Assembly: GCA_907163345.1 (NCBI GenBank)
Contig: CAJQUN010000040.1
Location: 3,906,001-3,970,000 of the forward strand
DNA: 64,000 nt
Direction of reading: 5' to 3'
From: Haberlea rhodopensis
Taxonomy: Eukaryota > Streptophyta > Magnoliopsida > Lamiales > Gesneriaceae
Part shown: positions 11,001 through 23,900 of the stretch, piece by piece
Position numbering within the stretch: the first letter of the stretch is position 1
Layout: each line of letters opens with the position of its first letter
The notes under the pieces: generated by a model
Databases searched by the model: none
Told to the model about the DNA's origin: nothing
Seen by the model: the letters and a program-made list of their open reading frames with translations, nothing else
Program-made: the position numbers and the translations under genes

Positions 11001-14000
11001 AGTTATACACTTCAATGAAATCACAGGTGTATCCATGCGAAAAAAAGAAAAACGATGTCATGTGTAGTGCCAGTAACCATAATATTCTGGGACTTGGTAA
11101 GGCTGTCATCAAAACTCAGAAACCCAAAAATCCAGTTCGCACTGGTGAAATCCAAATTCTATTTTGATTAGAATTTATTTTCAAGCAGGTTATTTTTATC
11201 TGCGTACTTGACCCAGAACAATTACATGATAGTAAGTTAATTTTTTTTATTTGATAATTTTATTTCAGCTTTTTTATTTAAAGAATAATTAAAAATAAAT
11301 TTAAAAAACTAAATTGGACTAACCCAATCTGGACTGGTTGGTCAGGTTATTTTTTATGACAACCTTACATGATACTAAACCAACTGGACTAGAATTGGCT
11401 CAAAACCCAGAACATTTATACCCTTAGGTCTTATGTTTTGTAGATAATATTAAGAAATGTGTGACAACTTCGCTCAGATAGCAAGATTCAGCCTACATGC
11501 GTTTCAAGACTTCACTCTACCAAAGGTTTTTAAACATTTGTAGTGAATTTGACAGGTCTGTGAAATTCTTCCATTTGCTAAGCACATATGATAAAAAAAA
11601 GGTTCATTTATTCATTATCTACATAAAAGTAAGGAATATTACAAAGATTAATTTTGTAGCTCATAACATCATTAAAATTTGAAAAATTTCCTGGAGGCAT
11701 TTCATATGTCATGGATGATTGACGTTTGCAATATACAAATCATAGAAAAGTATGATGATAAATTTAACAGGCCCCAGAGATGAACAGAACAGAAAGTGTG
11801 AAGGGACATGGAAATGATATGACCAAACAAAATGCCACATGGATCCCGATCTGAATATATTTTAGTATTTGTGCAGATAAGTGTATAGAATCAAATGCCA
11901 TGATAATCCAGGTACAAGAGAATTTAAAAACATGAATGTCAGCTATTCAAATTTAAAAACTTACCGCCATCTTCCTCATTGGAAACTTCATGATTAGTGG
12001 GAACTAAATTCACATTTGCAGGAGCAGAAACCTGATTTCCTAGAAGACAAGAAGATAGAGTCAGACAGCCCATTAATTTTCAATTCCATATCCTTAACAT
12101 AATGGTCCAAAGGACCAAAAAGAAGAGGAGAATACTTCTAAACTGAACTCATATCATTCACAGGCAAGAAACTAGATCGGAAATCCTTTGATTGAGTGGC
12201 AAAAATATCTTGATAGCTGATATCCTCTATAACAAAAAAATGTAGAAGTGGCTTCAAAGGGTACTAAAAAAGTGTTGAGTGTGGCTTGGATAATTGTCTG
12301 GAAAGGGCCCATTTCTGGCTCATACACAGATGAAAACTACCGTTCTCATTTTACATGCACTTCAAATTTGTTGGATAATGATACTAAGATATATTAGAAG
12401 AATCTCATTCTAAATTTAAATTCAAAGTCCGAAGACAAAAGCTTACTTGATATAAACTGCTTATAACTTGACTTGGTACTTAGATTAAAATTTGTTTTAA
12501 TTTAAATCAGAATAAAACATCCCATGATGTCAGTGAGAGTTATGACAGATTTAAATAGGCTTGTTCTTGGTTATCAATTTCATGAATCAAGATCATTTAA
12601 GGTTGGAACCAACAAAATGTTCATCCCCTTTTACTACCATTGCACCTCACTGACCCAAGAAAAGGTTTCTTTCCCCGATTTATATTTTAAAATATTGCTT
12701 AGTGACACATATTTAATTACTCAATAAATCATTGTTTGCACATTACACATGCTATAACTTCCACTCTGCAAAGTACACATCACCCATATAATAATATATC
12801 ATAAATCATCTAAATCCTAATGCTAAGGTGTGTTCCACATGCCTTCAAAGAGTAGCCTGAGAGAAATGCATAACGATTGCACATGTATTTGACTACTTAC
12901 TGGAAAACAATATAGGACAGGCATAGGACCTAACAAGTTCACACCGTATAGATAATTATCCACATTAGAAAAATTTGCAAATCTACAGAAAACGTTCTCT
13001 AGAACATTACCTCCAAATGTCAATGCTGCATTATTATTATTAAAAAGATTTCCAGGAGTCCACGAAGTTCCAAACGTTGCAGTTCCAGCCGGAGGAAACC
13101 CAGGTTTGTTAATTTTGTCAGCTTCCAATGATGGTCTCACTTGAGTATCATTTGAATGCAGCTGGGAGGAACTCTCTACAAAGTTTGCAGTTGCAGCTGG
13201 AGGAAACCTAGGTTTTTCCAAAAACAAGTTTGTAATGTTTTTGTCAGCTTCCAATGCTGGTTTCATCTGAGTAATATTTGACTGCAGCTTGCTGGAATTC
13301 AATCCAAAGCCCACAGTAACAGTAGGGGGAAACCCAGGTTTTTCCAAAAACAATTTGTTACTGTTTATGCCAATTCCTGAGGTGGGTTTCATTTGAGCAT
13401 CACCGGATGGCTGGTGGGAACTCTCCCCCTTTGAGACATTTATCTTGAGCCAGTTAACAACATCACTAAATTTTTCCTGCAATTATAGGGACATGTAAAA
13501 GCCACTAATGGTATATTTAGAGAGAAAACTAGTTCATTTCCTAAAGAGTTTCTGCATTGCGAATACAAGTGTTATACAGAGTGCTGAGAGTTTCAGTATG
13601 GATTTGCCTCAAAATTCCTTTAAAAGATTGTACTCTACTTTCTCTTCCTTCTGCAAATTTTATATCAAAACAGCTCTATTTTTAAGAGCATTTCTAGAGC
13701 AGACCATAGGGAATGCCCTGGGGTGGGAAGGTCATAAAATTCTTTGAGATGATGTCAGGGTCTCTTTCAACTGGTACTATCTTGATGTAGGAGTGGGAGC
13801 TCAAGCAATTGGACAACATTACTTCCAGCCTAGGGCACCCTCGGGTACTGGGACATGCGGTATGACGCATATATGGGATTTAAAGTTTTTTTTTCCTTAT
13901 CACTATAGAAGGTCTAGAGACCCCCTTTTAAATCCAAATTCAATAATTCAATATACAGAAACCACAAAGAAATCCAAAGCGAACCCATCCAAAAAAATTT

Positions 14001-15833
14001 TAAAAAAAAATGAAAAAAGCTCTTCCTCCTACCCTTCTTCAAAAAATTTACTTTTCTTTCCCATGACTATTCTCAAACTTCTTACTAATTTTGGAAGAAT
14101 CTTGTACTCTTCAAAGCCAGTAATCTATGTTGAGTTGGGTTTATAGCTTTCTTTTATTTAAAAAATGTTATAAGTAGTTATATAGATCGATACATTTTCT
14201 TCTAAAAAACACAATATTATCTCATGGCTGTCATTTACACATTTTTCAAACTATCTCAACTCAAGTCCTACGAAAATTAATCATTCTTAAAGCAGTGCTT
14301 TTTTATGCCTTTTGCACCACCTCAATTTCTTTTCTGCATTATTTTCCAGTTTTTTTTATTTTCTATTTTTTTTAATAATTTCTAGCACAAGTTCATATTC
14401 TTATAATAAAACATGAATAATGGGGCTTAAACCTACATTTCAGGGTTTATTCTTCTGCTTCAAGACACAAGAAACAACTTCTCGGCACCTTTTCCTCAGA
14501 AATAGATGTGTATAATCAAAAAATTGTTGAAATCTTCAACAATTCAAAAAACGTCCACTTAAATTACTAAGTGAATCATAAGATTATTTAAATATTTGCA
14601 ATCTTACATATAAATAAACATTCTCAGATAATAGACAGGAAATTGCTATATATTGTAAGCAGAATGGCTAAAATAATCCTCACACTACAGGCAAGCTTAT
14701 TACTAATCGCAGAAGGCACGATTCACATCAAAGCATTAAGACATAGCAAGAAGATGTAGGAAATAACCACAATGCTCTTAGCATGATTTAAGTAATCCTG
14801 AACTCCGTCTTCCCAGAGCTCATCCGGGTGGTTTTGTAATTGAGCTTGTACCCAACTGCTCAATGTAAGAATTACAGATGTTAGCGTGCCCATAATAAGA
14901 GATTCAAATGTAGAATCTGTTACACCCAGAAACGTAAAAGAGATTTACAAGGTCAGCTAAAGGAAATAGCAAGTTCAATGTGTGTCGTTTTAATCAAAAT
15001 GTATACAGATCAGAAAAACAGAAACTTATGAACATCTTCAGCTCTTACATTTTAAAATTTATTTGCAACAACTTATATACATTTACGAGGCATTGCAAAT
15101 TATCCTAAAATTCAAAACAGGGACAAAACCCCTGGACTACTAATACAAAGTAACAATCAAATCAGCTGACCATTAGCAATGCCCAAACTTTATTTGTCAT
15201 TCAATCTAACAGAACAGGCCACAAACTGTAAGATAGCCATATCATAATGCCAAATGACAATCGAGTAATTTAGCTTTATAACTAAATTTCCACTATGGTA
15301 TTATCGAATTCCAAGAATATAAGATTAGCTTAAGTCGCAACAAAGTAAAACCATCATATAACACTGGTGGTTTGTTATCGGTTGTGGAGGTGGAGCAAAG
15401 TTTGTGCCCGATTCTAAAGCAACTTCACCCAAATGATCTCAACAAACATAAAAAGAGGCACGCACCAATGCAACGAAGGAATAATAGTTGAAGCAAGTAC
15501 AAATTCATAATAACAGGAAGTAAGAACCTCGCAAATTGGGAATTTAGAGCTCTCACGTGCTGCCTTGAAGATTCACCCCTCCTCATATCCAACGGCTGCC
15601 TCTGCTGGGGTGATGATGGTTCAGCCTTCTGTGCATCATACTGAGATCCCATTATTAATCTTTTGCTTTGCAGCTGCAACGGATTATACACATACACCTC
15701 ATTGAAATCCAACTATACCAAAACATTAAAACTCAATCAATTCGCTAAATCTATCAAAAACACTTACAAAAGAGTCGTTGGAACTGAAAAGAGGAGTAGA
15801 GTCGGAGATCGCGGAACGTTTTGTCCCTCTCAT
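8050..15833 (-). CDS. NUP50: NUP50-like nucleoporin with C-terminal RanBP1 domain (nine exons, 424 aa)
   Basis: Minus-strand exons, 5' to 3': 15833-15768, 15673-15528, 14855-14768, 13476-13011, 12039-11965, 10936-10842, 9707-9582, 9177-9088, 8172-8050. All introns are GT-AG and all phases fit, giving 1275 nt. The protein starts MRGTKRSAISDSTP and has a conserved N-terminal block (SSRQHVRALNSQFASWVQ, then NHPDELWEDGVQDYLNHA, then EKFSDVVNWLK). The large exon 4 holds three related repeats (KPGFPP... with TQMKP.LEAD). The RanBP1/PH fold follows: VVHEVKCKLYVK, DPADKDAWREKGMGQLSIK, ESKPTIVIRND, VGKVLLNALLYPGIK, ARTFLMRTKTTEDRDKL. Plant proteins with this architecture are annotated as nuclear-pore NUP50-type Ran-binding proteins acting in nucleocytoplasmic transport. 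The gene looks intact; introns 1 and 2 are short and later ones long. The exact paralogue is inferred. Confidence 0.88.
8764..8803. repeat. Perfect 20-bp tandem duplication in a NUP50 intron
   Basis: CCCCGTCCTCACTCATTCAG is present twice in direct succession inside the intron between exons 8 and 9. Confidence 0.85.
11098..11367. mobile_element. Probable hAT-like MITE in a NUP50 intron
   Basis: The ends are inverted: TAAGGCTGTCATCAAAA on the left and, on the other strand, TAAGGTTGTCATAAAAA on the right. The arms contain ACCCAGA and CCAATCTGGACTGG type segments common in such MITEs. It is about 270 bp long. No target duplication is obvious, so the insertion is either old or the ends are slightly off. 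Confidence 0.5.
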
Positions 15834-16437
15834 TGTTATTGAAGTCGTAATATTTGATCGATTAATTAATTGGAGGAGGAGTGAGCAAATTCCTCAAAGT
15901 TCTGCTTCGAATTATGAAAAATTAGGGTTTCTAACGTGTGTGCAGAAAAAGGATGAGAAGTTTTCGTAGCGGGAGGGGAATCACGTCTTACAGCCGTTGG
16001 ATTTGGTGGGGGATCTGAGGTTTAATTTGAATGGTTCATTAAAACTATGATCAATATTATAATATGATAAATAATACAGAAAATGTAGACTCAATAAAAT
16101 ATATAAATTTGTGCCCTGTAATAATTTCCTAACTACTTTGTATAAATCTATGACCACTTTTACTATCTAAAAGCTATGAAATAATTTTCATTTTTTTTAT
16201 ACCTATGGCTTAAATATTTTGATAATATCATTTTTGATAATTTAACGGTGAAACTCAAATAATTTATATGTGAGACATTAGAGATTTTGATCATAGTATG
16301 TACGTCACTTTTCGGTTAGTTAGAACTTTTTTAGGCAATTTATACTTGGATATAATAAAAGTGTTTAGTTAAATACGGACCACTCAAAATAAATTGAGGG
16401 GGTCATTTTTCTTACACGATAATCTATGATGTGCAGA
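15834..16437. other. Upstream region of the NUP50-like gene
   Basis: 5' UTR and promoter of the minus-strand gene are expected here. AT content is high beyond about 16020. No clear TATA box or other element was recognised. Confidence 0.4.
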
Positions 16438-16869
16438 TACTGACACGGGGACACTAACACGACACGACACGGACATGGTGACATGAATTTTCAAAATGTT
16501 CAGGATACGACACGGATGTGACATGTCTGTATATATGTATATATATTATATACATGTAGTATATTACAAAATACTAAAATTCAAATTTTTTAAATTCTAA
16601 AATCATATTAAAAAAATAAAAAATATTCTTACCAAATTCAAGAAGCATATAAATAAATACATGTCACTTGAATCATCTGAGTATCATTCATACAAACACC
16701 AAATACATATTACTTCAATGGACTTAAATTTAACAAGGGAAATTTACATTTAAGTACTCTTACCAAACAAGTTTTTGACATAAATCTCCATTTTTAAAAG
16801 TGTACAAATAAATGCAGGGAGGAAAAATATATTTTCACATAAGTCTATTTTCCAAACTTTGTTTCAAAA

Positions 16870-17035
16870 AAGGTCTTTTCTCATTCCCTAAATACCCTTA
16901 CTTTATGCAATCTCTCTCCTACTTTTTGCATTTTCTCTCTTCCTTTTTAAATTTTATATACTCTTTTTTAAACCTACGTTTTGTTTCTCTCACCTACTTT
17001 TTGCATTCTCTCTCCTCTATTTGCCATTAATTTTT
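16870..17035. repeat. Left CT-rich arm
   Basis: Degenerate repeats with CTCTCTC and TTTTTGCATT. The segment matches, in reverse orientation, the GA-rich block at 22030-22230. Confidence 0.65.
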
Positions 17036-17059
17036 TTTTAAAAAGATATTTACGATTAC

Positions 17060-20000
17060 CATTAAAATTTTAAAAATAACCGGCGCAAGTAAATTATAAC
17101 TTGTACAAAATTATAATTAAAATTTAAAAAATAACATGCGCATGTAAATTATAACTGGTACAAAATTATAATTAAAATTTAAAAAATAACCTGCGCATGT
17201 AAATTATAACTGGTACAAAATTATAATGGTACATGTAAATTATAATTGATGCATGTAATTTTATATGTTGGATCGTAATCATAACTGATGCATATAAATT
17301 ATAAATGGTGCATTTAATTATAACTGATACATGCAAATTATAACAGGTGCATGTAATTATAACTGGTGCATATAATTATAACTTATACATGCAAATTATA
17401 ACTGGTGCATGCAAATTATAACTGGAGCTTGCAAATTATAACTGGTGCATGTAATTATAACTGGTGCATGAAAATTATAGCTCGTGCAGTAATTATAACT
17501 AGTGCAAGCAAATTATAACTGGTGCATGTAATTATAACTGGTGCGTGTAAATTATAACTGGTGCATATAATTATAACTGGTGCATGTAAATTATAACTGA
17601 TGCATGCAAATTATAACTTGTGCATGTAATTATAACTGGTGAATGCAAATTATAATATGTGCATATAATTATAACTGGTGCATGTAAATTATAACTGATG
17701 CATGAAAATTATAACTGGTGCATGTAATTATAACTGGTGCATGCAAATTATAACTGGTGCATGTAATTATAACTGGTGCATGTAAATTATAACTGGTGTA
17801 TGCAAATTATAACTGGTGCATGCAAATTATAACTCGTGCATGTAGTTATAACTGGTGCATGTAAATTATGACTGGTGCATGAAAATTATAACTGGTGCAT
17901 GTAATTATAAATGGTGCTTGCAAATTATAATTGGTGCATGTCATTATAACTGGTGCATGTAATTATAACTGGTGCGTGTAAATTATAACTGGTGCATGTA
18001 ATTATAACTGGTGCATGTAAATTATAACATGTGCATGCAAATTATAACTGGTGCATGTAATTATAACTGGTGCATGTAAATTATAACTGATGCATGTAAT
18101 TATAACTGGTGCATGTAAATTATAACTGGTGCATGCAAATTATAACTGGTGCATGTAATTATAACTGGTGAATGTAAATTATAACTGATGCATGTAATTA
18201 TAACTGGTGTATGTAATTATAATTGGTGCATGCAAATTATAACTGATGCATGTAATTATTACTGGTGCATGAAAATTATAACCGGTTAATGTAATTATAA
18301 CCGGTGCATGTAAATTATAACTGGTGCATGTAAATTATAATTGGTGCATGTAAACTATAACTGGTGCATGAGAATTATAGCTGATGCATGTAATTATAAC
18401 TAGTGCATGTAAATTGTAACTGATGCATGCAATTATAACATGTGCATATAAATTATAACTGTTGCATGTAATTATAACTGGTGCATGTAATTATAACTGG
18501 TGCATGTAAATTATAACTGATGCATATAATTATAACTGGTGCATGTAAATTATAACTAGTGCATGTAACTATAACTGGTGCATGTAAATTATAACTGGTG
18601 CATGCAAATTATAACAGGTGCATGAGAATTATAACTGGTGCATGTAAATTATAACTGGTGCATGTAAATTATAACTGGTGCATTTAATTATAACAGGTGC
18701 ATCTAATTATAACTGGTGCATGTAAATTGTAACTGGTGGATGTAATTATAACTGGTGCATGTAAATTATAACTGGTGGATGTAATTAAAACTGGTGCATC
18801 TAATTATAACTGATGTATGTAAATTGTAACTGGTGCATGTAATTATAACTGGTGATAAATTATAACTGGTGCATTTAATTATAACAGGTGCATGCAAATT
18901 ATAACTGGTGCATGAGAATTATAACTGGTGCTTCTAATTATAACTGGTGCATGTAAATTGTAACTGGTGCATGTAATTATAACTGGTGCATGTAAATTAT
19001 AACTGGTGCATGAGAATTATAACTGGTGCATCTAATTATAACTGTTGCATGTAAATTGTAACTGGTGCATGTAAATTGTAACTGGTGCATGAGAATTATA
19101 ACTGGTGCATGTAAATTATAACTGGTGCATGAGAATTATTAACTGGTGCATGTAAATATAACTGGTGCATCTAATTATAACTGGTGCATGTAAATTGTAA
19201 CTGGTGCATGTAATTATAACTGGTGTATGTAATTATAACTGGTGCATGTAAATTATAACCTGTGGATGTAATTATAACTGGTGCATGTAAATTATAACTG
19301 GTGGATGTAATTATAACTGGTACATGCAAATTATAACTGGTGCATGTAATTATAAATGGTGCATGAAAATTATAACTGGTGCATGTAATTATAACTGGTG
19401 CATGTATTTTATAACTGGTGCATGCAAATTATAACTGGTGCATGTAAATTATAACTGGTGCATGCATATTTTAACTGGTGCATGAAATTATAATTGGTGA
19501 ATGTAAATTATAACTGGTGCATGCAAATTATAACTGGTGCATGTAATTATAACTAGTGCATGCAAATTATAAGTGGTGCATGTAATTATTACTGGTGCAT
19601 GCAAATTATAATGGGTGCATGTAATTATAACTGGTGAATGAGAATTATAACTGGTGCATGTAATTATTAACTGGTGCATGTAAATTGTAACTGGTGCATG
19701 TAAATTATGACTGATCCATGTAATTATAACTGGTGCATGTAAATTATAATTCATGCATTTAAATTATAACTGGTGCATGTAAATTATAACTGGTGCATGT
19801 AATTATAATTGGTGCATGTAAATTATAACTGCTTCATGTAAATTATAACTGGTGCATGTAAATTATAACTGGTGCATGTAATTATAACTGGTCCATGTAA
19901 ATTATTACCGGCGCTTGTAATTATAACTGGTGCATGTAAATTATAACTGGTGCATGTAAATTATAACTAGTGCATGTAAATTTTAACTGGTGCATGTAAT

Positions 20001-22029
20001 CATAACTGGTGCATTCAAATTATAACTGGTGCATGTAATTATAACTGGTGCATGTAAATTATAACTGGTGCATGGAATTATAACTGGTGAATGTAAATTA
20101 TAACTGGTGCATGTAATTATAACTGGTGCATGTAAATTATAACTGGTGCATGCAATTATAACTGGTGCATGTAAATTATAACTGGTGCGTGTAATTATAA
20201 CTGGTGCATCTAATTATAACTGGTGCATGTAAACTGTAACTGGTGCATGTAATTATAACTGGTGCATGTAAATTATAACTGGTGCATGTAATTATAACTG
20301 GTGCATGTAAATTATAACTGGTGCATGTAAATTATGACCTGTGGATGTAATTATAACTGGTGCATGTAAATTATAACTTGTGGATGTAATTATAACTGGT
20401 ACATGCAAATTATAACTAGTGCATGTAATTATAACTGGTGCATGAAAATTATAACTGGTGCATGTAATTGTAACTGGTGCATGTATTTTGTAACTGGTGC
20501 ATGCAAATTATAACTGGTGCATGTAAATTATAACTGGTGCATGAAATTTTAACTGGTGCATGAAATTATAATCGGTGCATGTAAATTATAACTGGTGCAT
20601 GCAAATTATAACTGGTGCATACAAATTATAAGTGATGCATGTAATTATTACTGGTGCATGCAAATTATAATGGGTGCATGTAAATATAACTTGTGCATTA
20701 GAATTATAACTGGTGCATATAAATTGTAACTTGTGCATGTAATTATAACTGGTGCATGTAAATTATGACTGATGCATGTAATTATAACTGGTGCATGTAA
20801 ATTATAATTCATGCATTTAAATTATAACTGGTGCATGTAAATTATAACTGGTGCATGTAATTATAATTGGTGCATGTAAATTATAACTGCTTCATGTAAA
20901 TTATAACTGGTGCATGTAAATTATAACTGGTGCATGTAATTATAACTGGTCCATGTAAATTATTACCGGCGCTTGTAATTATAACTTGTGCATGTAAATT
21001 ATAACTGGTGCATGTAAATTATAACGGGTGCATGTAAATTTTAACTGGTGCATGTAATTATAATTGGTGCATGCAAATTATAACTGGTGCATGTAAATTA
21101 TAACTGGTGCATGCAATTATAACTGGTGCATGTAAATTATAACTGGTGCATGCAATTATAACTGGTGCATGTAAATTATAACTGATGCATGTAATTATAA
21201 CTGGTGCATCTAATTATAACTGGTGCATGTAAATTGTAACTGGTGCATGTAATTATAACTGGTGCGTGTAAATTATAACTGGTGCATGTAATTATAACTG
21301 GTGCATGTAAATTATAACTGGTGCATGTAAATTATAACCTGTGGATGTAATTATAACTGGTGCATGAAAACTATAACTGGTGCATGTAAATATAACTGGT
21401 GCATGCAAATTATAACTGGTGAATGCAAATTATAATGGGTGCATGTAAATATGACTGGTGCATGAGAATTATAACTTGTGCATGTAATTATAACTAGTGC
21501 ATGTAAATTGTAACTAGTGCATGTAATTATAACTGGTGCATGTAAATTATGACTGATGCGTGTAATTATAACTGGTGCATGTAAATTATAATTCATGCAT
21601 TTAAATTATAACTGGTGCATGTAAATTATAACTGGTGCATGTAATTATAATTGGTGCATGTAAATTATAACTGCTTCATGTAAATTATAACTGGTGCATG
21701 TAATTATAACTGGTCAATGTAAATTATTACCGATGCTTGTAATTATAACTGGTGCATGTAAATTATAACTGGTGCATGTAAATTTTAACTGGTGCATGAA
21801 ATTATAACTGGTGCATGCAAATTATAACTGGTACATGTAATTATAATTGGTGCATGTAAATTATAACTGGTGCATGTAATTATAACTGGTGCATGTAAAT
21901 TATAACTGGTGCATGTAATTATAACTGGTGCATGTAAATTTTAACTGGTGCATGCAATTATAAATGATGCATGTAAATTATAACTGGTGCATGTAAATTA
22001 TAATTGGTGCATGTAATTATAACTGGTGT
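17060..22029. repeat. Minisatellite array, 19/20-bp units, about 5 kb
   Basis: The consensus is AATTATAACTGGTGCATGTA. Two unit lengths alternate, with spacers GTAATTATAA and GTAAATTATAA, so a pair is about 39 bp. Roughly 250 units are present with scattered substitutions such as TGATGCATG, GAGAATTATA and TGGATGTA. The first 200 bp (17040-17260) are more diverged and spaced out, with AAATTTAAAAAATAACCTGC inserted. Marked variant units recur in larger blocks (see findings). Open frames on the minus strand here only translate the repeat. Confidence 0.95.
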
Positions 22030-22230
22030 AAAGGAAGATAGATAATTCAAAAAGGAGAGAGAATGCAAAAAATAAGAGAGAGAATTTGAAAAGGAAGAGA
22101 GAGAATCCGAAAAGGATGAGAGAGAATCCGAAAAGGATGAGAGAGAATCCGAAAAAGATGAGAGAGAATGACAAAAGTATGAGAGATAAATCAAAAAGGG
22201 AGAGAGAGAATTTAAAAGTAAGGGTACATT
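22030..22230. repeat. Right GA-rich arm with 21-bp tandem units
   Basis: Units of about 21 bp (GAGAGAGAATCCGAAAAGGAT) are repeated four to five times with variants. The block is the inverted counterpart of the CT-rich arm at 16870-17035. Confidence 0.75.
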
Positions 22231-22559
22231 TGTCTTTTTGGTCCAAAGTGGACCTAAGTGATTTAATGTTTTTTTCCTTGACTAGGATCAACAATTTTTC
22301 AACACATTGTACCGGCCTGATTTTTTCCCATTTAACAAACACATCCAGATAAAGATAACAGAAAAATATTCTTACCAAATTCTTAACTAACACGTCCAAA
22401 TTTTATTTTAGCCAAAAACTTTTAGAATTGTACAATTAACCCCCAAAAATGTCATTTTTTGTGTCGGACACACGTGTGTCCGATTTTGAGGGGAGTGTCA
22501 AGAAGTGTCAGTGTCTTAGAAGTGTCCTACATTGCAACGAGTGATTTTTGGGAGATCAT

Positions 22560-23280
22560 ATAGATGATAACTGTTGTATATTTGTAAAAACACACATTAT
22601 TGTATAGTGTTTTCTTTTTCTTTTTTGAGCATGTGGATTATATTAATTTTAGATTAATTCGCAGTGAATGACATCACATGGACCATAAGCTGGATCGTGT
22701 GTGGGTCACTTCATCATATGGAACGGGCCTTATAAGTGTAAGTTATGGGCCCGTTAACGATACAATTCTCAACTTATTAGGGTTTGCCACAACTCCAATG
22801 TTATAATGAGTTGTGAACTCGTGGGAGATACTGAAAAATGATTACTAAAGAGGTTATTAACATGAACAATGGTTTATTAATGGCTTCACAACCCAAACAA
22901 CAAGCTGAAAAAATGGTCGTTTTAGGGAAAACATAAGGATGAGAAGAATTATATTTGGACAAATGGTAGTGCAATGTATGAGACAAAATTAATCGAGTGG
23001 ATAAATTATATTGGGTTTGGTTAGTATGATTAGTAAAGTATGATAAGTAATATTGTGTTTGGTGTACTTGATAATATATGGTATAAATTAGTATTTATTT
23101 ATAAAATGACAAAAATACCCTTAAATATGTTTTCACTTATTTAAATTATTTAAATCAATTTTTTTAATTAATTCAATTTAATTGATACGATTAATTAAAT
23201 TAAATTTAAGTAATAAAATTAAATTTACTTATTTAATTGAAGTATTAACAAAATATTACAAAGAATTCGTCCAAAAATCG
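22560..23280. other. AT-rich intergenic DNA
   Basis: No gene or clear transposon structure was recognised. Confidence 0.4.
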
Positions 23281-23720
23281 AGATTCTCATTTCCTTGGAG
23301 CTTTGGTGTGGTCAAATTCCTAACAAGTGGTATCAGATGTGAGTGAATTTGGAGGGTCAAATTCCTAACAAGTGACATCAGAGCCTGTCTTTTTGCTGTG
23401 GTGGAGCTTTGGTGTGGTAGACTAATATGTATTGACTAAGAAGGTTCTGTCTAGGAACATCGGTATTTAAGTGGGACATGTGTGACCCCACCAATTTTCC
23501 TGTGCATCTTGAAGTTTTGTCTAGAAAAGATCGAGATTCTCATTTCCTTGGAGCTTACTTAGTTGTAATATTCAGGTCTACTGTAAAATTCATGAAAGTA
23601 TCACAAGACAATGTCGGATAACAGAGTTTTAAATACAGTCAGATTTGATGTGGAAAAATTTGATGAAAAATATTTGACTTGTGGCAAGTACAAGTCATGG
23701 ATGTTGATTCAACTTTGGTT
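23281..23720 (+). mobile_element. Ty1/copia retrotransposon remnant (LTR end, primer-binding site, gag start)
   Basis: AAGTGGTATCAGATG at about 23326-23340 resembles the tRNA-Met primer-binding site TGGTATCAGAGC that follows copia LTRs. A second similar string, AAGTGACATCAGAGCCTG, lies at 23369-23386. Downstream, the frame near 23611-23720 reads VEKFDEKYLTCGKYKSWM, like the N-terminal gag of copia elements (FDGKNFxxWK...). A segment GATTCTCATTTCCTTGGAGC occurs at both 23281 and about 23533. The remainder of the element is missing. Confidence 0.55.
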
Positions 23721-23750
23721 TTTTAGTTATTTATTTAATTGTTATTATCA

Positions 23751-23900
23751 TCTATATATACTTACTATCTTATAATATGAGAGGACCTCATAAAAATATT
23801 TTGGTATTTTTATGAGGAAATCCTAAACTGCCCCTGATTTTATTAATTAAAAATTTAAAAATGTCAATAAAAGAAGGGTAAAAAATTAATATTCCATTTC
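23751..23900 (+). mobile_element. Helitron-like left end (orphan)
   Basis: TCTATATATACTTACTATC after an A, followed by TTATAATATGAGAGGAC and a short AT-rich hairpin (CCTCATAAAAATA / TATTTTTATGAGG), is the usual style of a plant Helitron 5' terminus. No matching hairpin-CTAG end was seen close downstream. It may be a truncated nonautonomous copy. Confidence 0.45.

Larger units (their letters stand above)
16438..22545. mobile_element. Large composite element: inverted GACAC-rich and CT-rich arms enclosing a minisatellite
   Basis: The left outer end (about 16438-16530) is rich in GACAC (CTGACACGGGGACACTAACA). The right outer end, read in reverse (about 22545-22460), is likewise rich in GACAC (GACACTGACACTTCTTGACA, then CGGACACACGTGTGTCCG). 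Next inward are long AT-rich segments, then a CT-rich block with repeated TTTTTGCATTCTCTCTC on the left (about 16890-17030). Its reverse complement lies on the right (about 22030-22230). The centre is the minisatellite. The nested inverted order suggests a nonautonomous DNA transposon with long inverted arms. There is no transposase ORF, and I could not fix the exact ends or a target duplication. Confidence 0.6.

Noticed and set aside
17060..22029. CRISPR-like array of short repeats
   Set aside because: There are no unique spacers. The repeats are continuous 19/20-bp units with only substitutions, in plant nuclear DNA.
19488..22194. Minus-strand open frames with repeated NLHAPVIITCTSYN
   Set aside because: They are translations of the minisatellite unit. 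No start context or other protein signal is present.
22086..22352. Frame with repeated RENPKRM
   Set aside because: It is a translation of the GA-rich 21-bp repeats.
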